Part shown: positions 57,500-64,000 of the stretch, piece by piece
Position numbering within the stretch: position 1 is the stretch's first letter
Layout of the letters: every line of letters starts with the position of its first letter
Source of the DNA: Armatimonadota bacterium
GTDB lineage: Bacteria > Sysuimicrobiota > Sysuimicrobiia > Sysuimicrobiales > Sysuimicrobiaceae
Direction of reading: 5' to 3'
NCBI GenBank assembly: GCA_031460175.1
Contig: JAVKGW010000003.1
Span: forward strand, 124,001 to 188,000
Length of the DNA stretch: 64,000 nucleotides
Notes under the pieces: model-generated
The model's database searches: none
What the model was told of the DNA's origin: nothing
What the model saw: the letters and a program-made list of their open reading frames with translations, nothing else
Translations under genes and position numbers: made by a program

Positions 57500-58525
57500 A
57501 TGGCGCGGCTGTACTACGAGCAAGACGCGAATCCGGAGAGGATCCGGACCCAGCGCGTGGCCGTCCTGGGGTACGGAAGCCAGGGGCACGCCCATGCCCA
57601 GAACCTCCGGGACCAGGGGGTGGAGGTGGTGGTCGGCGCGCGGCCCGGAGGGACCTCCTGGCAGGCGGCGCAGGCGGACGGGTTCCCGGTGATGACGGTG
57701 GCGGAGGCGACCCGGTCCGCGGACGTCCTCGCCGTCCTCATCCCGGACATGGCCCAGGCCGCGGTGTACCGGGCCGAGATCGAGCCTCATCTGCGGCCGG
57801 GACAGGCCCTGGTGTTCGCCCACGGATTTACGGTCCACTACGGCCAGGTCACCCCCCCCAGGACCGTGGACGTCTTCCTCGTGGCCCCCAAGGCCCCGGG
57901 ACATCGCATGCGGGAGGTGTTCCGGGAGGGCGGAGGGGTTCCGGGGCTCCTGGCGGTCCATCAGGATGCCACCGGACTCGCCCGGGAGCGGGCTCTCGCG
58001 TACGCGTGGGGGATCGGGTGCCTGCGGGCCGGGGTCCTGGAAACCACCTTCCGGGAGGAGACGGAAACGGACCTCTTCGGAGAGCAGGCGGTCCTGTGCG
58101 GGGGAGTTTCCGCCCTGATCCTGGCGGGCTTCGAAACCCTGGTGGAGGCGGGGTACCAGCCGGAGGTGGCGTACTTCGAGTGTCTGCACGAGCTGAAGCT
58201 CATCGTGGACCTCATGTACGAGGGAGGGCTCCGGTGGATGCGGCACTCCGTGTCGGACACCGCGGAGTACGGAGACTACACCCGGGGCCCCCGAATCATC
58301 GACGAGCACGTGCGGCAGCGCATGCGGGAGATCCTGCGAGAGATCCAGTCCGGGGAGTTCGCCCGAGAGTGGATCCAGGAGGCGGAGAGCGGCTTTCCAG
58401 GATTTTACGGGCTGCGGCGGGAAGCTGCGAACCATCCCATCGAGGAGGTGGGAGAACGGCTCCGCAGCATGATGCCCTGGCTCAAGGCCAAAAAGCAGCC
58501 CACGCAGGTGGGAGGGACGGGATGA
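57500..58525 (+). CDS. ilvC: Ketol-acid reductoisomerase, class I
   Basis: A 341-residue Mg- and NADPH-dependent enzyme. The Rossmann motif Gly-Tyr-Gly-Ser-Gln-Gly-His-Ala is at ~25-32. The cofactor loop after beta-2 reads Gly-Ala-Arg-Pro-Gly-Gly-Thr-Ser-Trp, with Arg and Ser as in NADPH-users. The Mg-binding Asp and Glu appear in Glu-Thr-Asp-Leu-Phe-Gly-Glu-Gln and Glu-Cys-Leu-His-Glu. It is 19 bases after ilvN and overlaps leuA by four. Confidence 0.96.
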   Translation: MARLYYEQDANPERIRTQRVAVLGYGSQGHAHAQNLRDQGVEVVVGARPGGTSWQAAQADGFPVMTVAEATRSADVLAVLIPDMAQAAVYRAEIEPHLRPGQALVFAHGFTVHYGQVTPPRTVDVFLVAPKAPGHRMREVFREGGGVPGLLAVHQDATGLARERALAYAWGIGCLRAGVLETTFREETETDLFGEQAVLCGGVSALILAGFETLVEAGYQPEVAYFECLHELKLIVDLMYEGGLRWMRHSVSDTAEYGDYTRGPRIIDEHVRQRMREILREIQSGEFAREWIQEAESGFPGFYGLRREAANHPIEEVGERLRSMMPWLKAKKQPTQVGGTG

Positions 58526-60069
58526 CGGATCGCGTGTACATTTTCGACACCACCCTCCGGGACGGCGAGCAGTCCCCGGGCTTTTCCATGACGGTTCACG
58601 AGAAGCTGGAGATGGCCCGCGCGCTCGCACGCCTGCGGGTGGACGTGATCGAGGCGGGCTTTCCCATCAGCTCCCCCGGCGACCTCGCCGCGGTGCAGCT
58701 CATCGCCCGGGAGGTGCGGGGTCCGGTGATCTGCGGGCTCGCTCGGGCCCACCCCAAGGACATCGAAGCGTGCTGGGAGGGCGTGCGGGAAGCAGAGCGG
58801 CCGCGGATCCACACCTTCATCGCCACCTCCCCCATCCACATGGAGCGCAAGTTGCGGATGCGACCCGACGAGGTGCTGGAGGCGGCCCGGGCTGCCGTGC
58901 GCCTCGCGCGCCGTCTGTGCCCGGAGGTGGAGTTCAGCTGTGAGGATGCCACTCGGTCGGAGGTGGACTTCCTCTGTCGGGTCGTGGAGGCGGCCATCGC
59001 GGAAGGGGCCGCGGTCATCAACATCCCCGACACCGTGGGATACACAACCCCCGAGGAGTACGCGGCCCTCATCCGCACCCTGCGGGAGCGGGTGCCCAAC
59101 TCCGATCGGGTCATCTGGAGCGTGCACTGCCACGACGACCTCGGGCTGGCCGTGGCCAACTCCCTGGCCGGGATCCGGGCGGGGGCGCGTCAGGTGGAGG
59201 CCACCATCAACGGGATCGGGGAACGGGCGGGGAACGCGGCCCTGGAAGAGATCGTCATGGCCCTCCACGTACGCCGCGATCAGTTCGGGGTGCGAACCGG
59301 AGTGGACACCACGCAGATCTACCCCACAAGTCGCCTGCTGGTGGCCATCACGGGCGTGGAGGTGCAGCCGAACAAGGCCATCGTGGGCGCGAACGCCTTC
59401 GCGCACGAGGCCGGCATCCATCAGCACGGCGTGCTGAGCGATCCCCGCACCTACGAGATCATGACGCCCGCCTCCGTGGGGGTTCCCACCAACAAGCTGG
59501 TTCTGGGCAAGCACTCCGGCCGGCACGCCCTCGCGCACACGCTCCAGCAAATGGGGTTCAGCCTGACGGAGGAGGAGATGGAGCGGGTGTACACCCGGTT
59601 TAAGGTGCTGTGCGACCGGAAGAAGCGGGTGGAAGTAGGAGATCTCGTAGCCCTGGTGCAGGAGGGAGTCACCGCGCCTCCCGAGACCTACCGGCTGGTG
59701 TCCTTCCGGGTCAGTACCGCGAGCGATGAACCTCCGCACGCGGCGGTGCGTCTGGAAGTGGGAGGCCGTACGGTGGTGGCGGAGGCGACGGGGGACGGCC
59801 CCGTGGACGCCCTCTTCGCCGCCATCCAGGCCGCGAGCGGGCAGCGGGTGGAGCTTTTGGACTACAGCCTGCGCAGCGCCACCGGGGGGAGCGATGCGTT
59901 GGGGGAAGCGGTGTGCCGGCTGCGGAAGGAGGACCGGGTGGCGACGGGCCGGGGGAGCAGCACGGACGTGCTGGAAGCCAGCGCCCTCGCCTACCTCGCG
60001 GCCCTGAACAAGCTGGCCGAGCAACTCCCCCAGCCTCGTCGGGCCCCCACACAGACCGCGGTGGGATAG
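58522..60069 (+). CDS. leuA: 2-isopropylmalate synthase
   Basis: A 515-residue enzyme that commits 2-oxoisovalerate to leucine. The TIM barrel has [13 protein letters not shown], His-Cys-His-Asp-Asp-Leu-Gly with metal-binding His, and Gly-Ile-Gly-Glu-Arg-Ala-Gly-Asn. The C-terminal LeuA dimerisation domain (~390-500) for leucine feedback inhibition is complete. The distinction from the citramalate synthase downstream rests on Glu-Gln-Ser-Pro-Gly and full LeuA length. Confidence 0.95.
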   Translation: MTDRVYIFDTTLRDGEQSPGFSMTVHEKLEMARALARLRVDVIEAGFPISSPGDLAAVQLIAREVRGPVICGLARAHPKDIEACWEGVREAERPRIHTFIATSPIHMERKLRMRPDEVLEAARAAVRLARRLCPEVEFSCEDATRSEVDFLCRVVEAAIAEGAAVINIPDTVGYTTPEEYAALIRTLRERVPNSDRVIWSVHCHDDLGLAVANSLAGIRAGARQVEATINGIGERAGNAALEEIVMALHVRRDQFGVRTGVDTTQIYPTSRLLVAITGVEVQPNKAIVGANAFAHEAGIHQHGVLSDPRTYEIMTPASVGVPTNKLVLGKHSGRHALAHTLQQMGFSLTEEEMERVYTRFKVLCDRKKRVEVGDLVALVQEGVTAPPETYRLVSFRVSTASDEPPHAAVRLEVGGRTVVAEATGDGPVDALFAAIQAASGQRVELLDYSLRSATGGSDALGEAVCRLRKEDRVATGRGSSTDVLEASALAYLAALNKLAEQLPQPRRAPTQTAVG

Positions 60070-60079
60070 GAGGCGGCGC

Positions 60080-61360
60080 ATGGGGATGACCATGACGGAG
60101 AAGATCCTGGCCCGGCACGCGGACCTTCCCGCGGTGAAGCCCGGGGACCTGGTGGAGTGCCGGGTGGACATGCTCTTCGCCAACGACATCACCGCGCCTC
60201 TGGCCATTCAGCAGTTCGAGCGCATCGGGGTGGATCGGGTCTTCGATCCGGATCGGGTGGCCTTCGTGCTCGACCACTATTCCCCCGCCAAGGACATCGC
60301 GAGCGCGGAGCAGTGCCGCATTACGCGGGAGTTCGTGCGCCGGCACGGCCTCCCGCACTTCTACGACGTGGGCCGGGCGGGGATCGCCCACGTCCTTCTG
60401 GCGGAGGAGGGGTTTGTCCTGCCCGGGGAGCTCTTCGTGGGGGCGGACTCCCATACCTGCAACCACGGAGCCCTGGGCGCGTTCGCCACGGGGGTGGGGA
60501 GTTCAGACCTGGCGGCCGCCATGGCCACGGGCCGGCTGTGGTTCCGGGTGCCGCACACCCTGAAGTTCGTGTTCACCGGGAGCCTGCGCCCCTGGGTGAC
60601 GGGGAAGGATTTGGTGCTTCGCGTCATCGGGGACATCGGGGTGGACGGGGCCCGGTATGCGGCCATGGAGTTCAGTGGGCCGGTGCTGCAACAGCTCAGC
60701 TTGGACGAGCGCTTCTCCATCACCAACATGGCGGTGGAGGCGGGCGCCAAGAACGGGATCATGGAACCGGACGAGGTGGTGTTGGAGTGGGTGCGGCCCC
60801 GAGCCCGGCGGCCGTTCGTCCCCGTGTACGGGGACCCGGACGCGGAGTATGCGGCGGTGTACGAGTACGACGTCACGGACATGGAGCCCGTGGTGGCCGC
60901 TCCTCCGTCCCCGGACAACGTGGTCCCCGTGACGGAGGTGCAGGGGGTGCGGGTGGACCAGTGTTTCATCGGCACCTGCACCAATGGTCGGATCGAGGAT
61001 CTGCGACAGGCCGCCCGGGTGCTGGCGGGACGCCGGGTGCATCCGGATGTGCGGCTCATCGTGATCCCCGCCACCCCGCACATCTACCGGCAGGCCCTGG
61101 AAGAGGGCCTCATCCAGATTTTCCTGGAGGCAGGGGCCGCGGTGAGCACGGCGACGTGCGGACCGTGCATCGGCGGCCACATGGGAGTGCTGGCGGACGG
61201 CGAGGTGTGCGTGTCCACCAGCAGCCGGAACTTCATCGGCCGGATGGGGCATCGGGGCAGCCGCGTGTACCTCTCCAACGCCGCGGTGGCCGCGGCCGCC
61301 GCGGTGGCGGGGAAGATCGTGCATCCCGCAGAGGTGGTGGGAAGTTCCGTGGCGGCCTGA
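60080..61360 (+). CDS. leuC: 3-isopropylmalate dehydratase large subunit
   Basis: A 426-residue aconitase-family protein of the short type usual in archaea and thermophiles. Cluster ligands are seen in Gly-Thr-Cys-Thr-Asn-Gly-Arg and Thr-Cys-Gly-Pro-Cys-Ile-Gly-Gly. Gly-Ala-Asp-Ser-His-Thr-Cys is the substrate motif. Needs a [4Fe-4S] cluster, for which the HesB/NifU carriers of this window are candidates. ATG 60080 behind GGAGGCG. Confidence 0.95.
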   Translation: MGMTMTEKILARHADLPAVKPGDLVECRVDMLFANDITAPLAIQQFERIGVDRVFDPDRVAFVLDHYSPAKDIASAEQCRITREFVRRHGLPHFYDVGRAGIAHVLLAEEGFVLPGELFVGADSHTCNHGALGAFATGVGSSDLAAAMATGRLWFRVPHTLKFVFTGSLRPWVTGKDLVLRVIGDIGVDGARYAAMEFSGPVLQQLSLDERFSITNMAVEAGAKNGIMEPDEVVLEWVRPRARRPFVPVYGDPDAEYAAVYEYDVTDMEPVVAAPPSPDNVVPVTEVQGVRVDQCFIGTCTNGRIEDLRQAARVLAGRRVHPDVRLIVIPATPHIYRQALEEGLIQIFLEAGAAVSTATCGPCIGGHMGVLADGEVCVSTSSRNFIGRMGHRGSRVYLSNAAVAAAAAVAGKIVHPAEVVGSSVAA

Positions 61361-61370
61361 GGTGAGGAAG

Positions 61371-61871
61371 ATGGAGTTTCAGGGCAGGGCACACCGGCTG
61401 GGCGATCACATCGATACGGACCTCATCATCGCGGGACGGTACCTGGTCACCACGGACCCACAGCGGCTCGCGGAGCATCTGTTCGAAGATCTCGATCCCG
61501 ATCTTCGGACCCGGATCCGACCAGGCGACATCCTGGTGGCGGGGGAGAACTTCGGACAGGGCAGCTCCCGCGAGCACGCCCCCCTCGCCATCCTGGGCGC
61601 GGGGGTGCGGGTGGTGGTGGCCGCTTCCTTCGCCCGCATCTTCTACCGCAACGCGTTCAACAACGGGTTGGTGCTCCTGGAGTGTCCCGAGGCCAGCCGT
61701 TCCGTTCAGGACGGGGATGAGCTCCGGATCGTCCTGGAGACGGGGGAGATCCGCAACCTCACCCGGGGCGAGATGTACCGGGCGCGTCCCATTCCCCCCT
61801 TCATGCGCCAGCTGGTGGAGGCGGGAGGCCTCATCCCGTACGTCCAGCAGCGGTTGGGGATCCTCCGGTAG
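61371..61871 (+). CDS. leuD: 3-isopropylmalate dehydratase small subunit
   Basis: A 166-residue swivelling domain of isopropylmalate isomerase. It has His-Ile-Asp-Thr-Asp-Leu-Ile-Ile-Ala-Gly-Arg-Tyr-Leu, Gly-Glu-Asn-Phe-Gly-Gln-Gly-Ser-Ser-Arg-Glu-His-Ala, and the short archaeal-type length matching LeuC. ATG 61371 behind GAGGTGAGG is preferred over GTG 61362. Confidence 0.95.
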   Translation: MEFQGRAHRLGDHIDTDLIIAGRYLVTTDPQRLAEHLFEDLDPDLRTRIRPGDILVAGENFGQGSSREHAPLAILGAGVRVVVAASFARIFYRNAFNNGLVLLECPEASRSVQDGDELRIVLETGEIRNLTRGEMYRARPIPPFMRQLVEAGGLIPYVQQRLGILR

Positions 61872-61872
61872 C

Positions 61873-63468
61873 ATGGAGCGGATCGAGATCTACGACACCA
61901 CCTTGCGGGACGGGACCCAGGGGGCGGGCGTGGAGTTCTCCGCGGAGGACAAGCTGCGCTGTGCCCGAGCCCTGGATCAGCTGGGCGTGGATTTCATCGA
62001 AGGAGGGTGGCCCGGCAGCAACCCGCGGGACATGGAGTTCTTCCGGTTGGCCCGGGAGATTCCCTGGAGATCCGCGCGCCTCGTGGCCTTCGGCAGCACC
62101 CGTCGGGCAGGTCTGGAGGCCCACGCGGATCCCAACCTGCGGGCCCTCCTCGAGGCGGGGACGGAGTGGGTGACGGTTTTCGGGAAGAGCTGGGACCTGC
62201 ACGTCCGCAAAGCCCTGCGCACCACCCTGGAGGAGAACCTCCGGATGATCGAGGACTCCGTCCGGTACCTCCGGGCCCAGGGCAGACGGGTGATCTACGA
62301 TGCGGAGCACTTCTTCGACGGGTTCTACGCGAATCCGGAGTATGCCCTGGCCACGGTGCGGGTTGCCGCGGAGGCCGGGGCGGATCGGATCGTGCTGTGC
62401 GATACGAACGGGGGGCGGCTTCCCCACGAGATCGGGCCCGTGGTGCGCACGGTGCGGGAACGGCTCTCTGTCCCCCTGGGCATCCACACCCACAACGACA
62501 CGGGCTGTGCGGTGGCCAACACGGTGGAGGCGGTCCGCGCGGGATGCGTGCACGTTCAGGGGACGATCAACGGATACGGGGAGCGATGCGGGAACGCGGA
62601 TCTGTGCGTGGTCATTCCCAACCTGGTGCTTAAGCTGGGATACGCGTGTCTTCAACCCGATGCCCTCGTGCAGCTGGTGCACATCAGCCACCTGGTGGCG
62701 GAGCTCGCGAACCTTCCTCCCGACGAGTACCAACCGTATGTGGGCCGCAACGCCTTTGCCCACAAGGGAGGCGTACACGGGAGCGCGGTGCGTGCGGACC
62801 CCACCACCTACGAGCACGTGGCTCCGGAGCAGGTCGGGAATCGTCGTCGGTTCGTGGTCTCCGACCTCTCGGGCCGGGCCAACATCGTGAGCAAGGCGGA
62901 GGAGCTGGGACTCCAGCTGGATCCCCATAGTCCGACCACCGCCCGCATCCTCGAGCAGGTGAAGTGGTTGGAGTACACCGGGTACCAGTTCGAGGGTGCA
63001 GAAGCTTCCTTCGAACTGCTGGCCCGGCGGCTCCTGGGGGAGCCGGTGGACGGCTTCGAGGCGGGCCCCTTCCTGGTGGTGGTCCACCGGACGGACGGGC
63101 AGGCCCGCGCGGAAGCCACGGTGCGGGTGCGGGTGGATGGGGTGGAGGAGCACACCGCCGCGGAAGGGAACGGTCCCGTGCATGCTCTGGACCGGGCTCT
63201 GCGGAAGGCCTTGGAGCGGTTCTACCCGGAGATCCGGCGGATTCGGCTGGTGGACTATAAGGTGCGGGTGCTGAACGCGGAGGCAGCGACCGCGGCCCGG
63301 GTCCGGGTTCTCATCCAGTCCACGGACGGCGTGGAGCAGTGGGGGACGGTGGGGGTTTCGGAGAACGTGGTGGAGGCCAGCTGGATCGCCCTGGTGGACA
63401 GCCTGAACTACGCGCTCTGGCGAAACCGTACCCGGATCCCCTCGGTCCCTCAGACCTCGGATGCGTGA
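61873..63468 (+). CDS. cimA: Citramalate synthase
   Basis: A 531-residue homolog of LeuA. It has Tyr-Asp-Thr-Thr-Leu-Arg-Asp-Gly-Thr-Gln-Gly-Ala-Gly-Val (Thr-Gln-Gly replaces Glu-Gln-Ser of LeuA), Glu-Gly-Gly-Trp-Pro-Gly-Ser-Asn-Pro-Arg, and His-Thr-His-Asn-Asp-Thr-Gly. These fit the CimA group that condenses pyruvate and acetyl-CoA, giving isoleucine without threonine dehydratase. The C-terminal regulatory domain is present. It begins one base after the leuD stop and overlaps leuB. Confidence 0.92.
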   Translation: MERIEIYDTTLRDGTQGAGVEFSAEDKLRCARALDQLGVDFIEGGWPGSNPRDMEFFRLAREIPWRSARLVAFGSTRRAGLEAHADPNLRALLEAGTEWVTVFGKSWDLHVRKALRTTLEENLRMIEDSVRYLRAQGRRVIYDAEHFFDGFYANPEYALATVRVAAEAGADRIVLCDTNGGRLPHEIGPVVRTVRERLSVPLGIHTHNDTGCAVANTVEAVRAGCVHVQGTINGYGERCGNADLCVVIPNLVLKLGYACLQPDALVQLVHISHLVAELANLPPDEYQPYVGRNAFAHKGGVHGSAVRADPTTYEHVAPEQVGNRRRFVVSDLSGRANIVSKAEELGLQLDPHSPTTARILEQVKWLEYTGYQFEGAEASFELLARRLLGEPVDGFEAGPFLVVVHRTDGQARAEATVRVRVDGVEEHTAAEGNGPVHALDRALRKALERFYPEIRRIRLVDYKVRVLNAEAATAARVRVLIQSTDGVEQWGTVGVSENVVEASWIALVDSLNYALWRNRTRIPSVPQTSDA

Positions 63469-64000
63469 GTTTCGGGTCCTCCTGCTGGGCGGAGACGGGA
63501 TCGGGCCGGAGGTGACCGGGGAGGCGGTACGGGTCCTGGAAGCGGTCTCCGGACGATGGGGAATTCGCTTCCAGTTCGAGGAGGCGCCCATCGGCGGAGC
63601 CGCCATCGACGAGTACGGAGACCCCCTTCCCGCCTTGACCCGCCGCAAGCTGCGGGAGGTGGACGCGGTCCTGCTGGGGGCCGTGGGGGGGCCAAAGTGG
63701 GACCAGGGAGAGGTCCGGCCGGAGGCGGGATTGCTGGAGCTCCGCAGGCTCCTCGGGGTGTACGCGAACCTCCGTCCCGCGGTCCTGTTCGACGGCCTGG
63801 AAGGTTGCTCCCCGCTTCGACCGGAGGTGGTGCGGGGGACGGATCTGTTGCTGGTGCGGGAGCTCACGGGAGGTCTGTACTTCGGGGAGCCCAAATTCCG
63901 GACGGAAATGCAGGCGGTGGACACCATGGCCTACGCTGCGGAGGAAGTGGCCCGGGTGGCCCGGGTGGCCTTCCGGGCCGCGGCGCGCAGGCGTGGGATG
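63461..64000 (+). CDS. leuB: 3-isopropylmalate dehydrogenase (partial, runs off window)
   Basis: ATG 63461 lies eight bases before the cimA stop, and the frame is open to the window end (180 codons). It begins with Val-Leu-Leu-Leu-Gly-Gly-Asp-Gly-Ile-Gly-Pro-Glu-Val, then Leu-Leu-Gly-Ala-Val-Gly-Gly-Pro-Lys-Trp, Leu-Arg-Arg-Leu-Leu-Gly-Val-Tyr-Ala-Asn-Leu-Arg-Pro and Val-Arg-Glu-Leu-Thr-Gly-Gly-Leu-Tyr-Phe-Gly, all characteristic of LeuB. It completes the leucine pathway and also serves the citramalate route. Confidence 0.94.
   Translation, partial: MREFRVLLLGGDGIGPEVTGEAVRVLEAVSGRWGIRFQFEEAPIGGAAIDEYGDPLPALTRRKLREVDAVLLGAVGGPKWDQGEVRPEAGLLELRRLLGVYANLRPAVLFDGLEGCSPLRPEVVRGTDLLLVRELTGGLYFGEPKFRTEMQAVDTMAYAAEEVARVARVAFRAAARRRGM

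Noticed and set aside
1-64000. tRNA/rRNA genes, CRISPR arrays, insertion sequences, phage genes
   Set aside because: Gaps between genes are short and the two largest are T-box leaders. I found no cloverleaf, no regular repeat-spacer pattern and no transposase or integrase motif.

Overview
This is a 64-kb stretch of very GC-rich, densely packed bacterial chromosome. It has many GTG starts, ATGA/GTGA stop-start overlaps, and strong GGAGG ribosome-binding sites. Two T-box leaders, coenzyme F420 genes, a MoaD-MoaE fusion and a Fe-S/lipoate gene complement point to a Terrabacteria-type lineage (high-GC Firmicutes-like, Chloroflexota, Armatimonadota/Sysuimicrobiota-like), possibly thermophilic. I cannot name the organism from sequence alone. 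No rRNA, tRNA, CRISPR array, phage or insertion sequence was seen.

Layout. 1-6 kb: two PMT-type membrane glycosyltransferases (the first cut by the window edge), a secreted CsgG/LpoB-like protein, a membrane-anchored sulfite-oxidase-like molybdoenzyme with an internal twin-arginine motif, a Fur/PerR plus DtxR-like regulator pair, and a DUF981 membrane protein. 6-13 kb: an operon for a branched-chain-type 2-oxoacid dehydrogenase complex (E3, E1alpha, E1beta, E2) with lipoyl synthase, a redoxin and an unusual HPF/sigma-region-2 fusion. 13-16 kb: a ferredoxin/flavodoxin-NADP reductase, then a MoeZ-type sulfur-carrier activating enzyme behind a Cys-codon leader peptide, then HesB/IscA and NifU-type Fe-S carriers and a clear terminator. 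16-21 kb: RtcB, an acyl-CoA dehydrogenase, two tandem core-MetE paralogs and a START-like protein. 21-31 kb: a glycogen/alpha-glucan cluster (glgB, glgX, malQ, GT4 synthase, a broken GH57 gene, GH13 glucosidase). 31-39 kb: Mrp, an aldehyde dehydrogenase, a DUF2090 aldolase-like protein, MoaD-MoaE fusion, PHP phosphoesterase, CofE, quinone reductase and RecX.

38.7-44.3 kb (minus strand): an operon with an RraA-like aldolase, a PfkB sugar kinase and a NitT/TauT-type ABC transporter with two permeases, preceded by a palindromic operator. 44.5-49.7 kb: HAD phosphatase, RmuC-like protein, fumarase, then the F420 genes (FbiB-C-like nitroreductase, CofD, CofC). 49.7-53.5 kb: a second copy of the same Cys leader peptide/hairpin, followed by an ABC transporter (probably for a sulfur compound) and a LysR regulator. 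53.5-64 kb: a T-box (Phe specifier UUC) before DAHP synthase, and a T-box (Leu specifier CUC) before ilvBNC-leuACD-cimA-leuB, which runs off the window end.

The most interesting item is the pair of short upstream ORFs at 13976-14035 and 49729-49797. Both end in Cys-x(1-2)-Cys-Pro-Arg-Arg-Gly-stop. In each, the stop codon lies inside a conserved stem whose apical helix differs by compensating base changes. They precede two genes plausibly linked to sulfur: a sulfur-carrier activating enzyme and an ABC importer. This looks like a translation-coupled cysteine-responsive attenuator, and it may be undescribed in this lineage.
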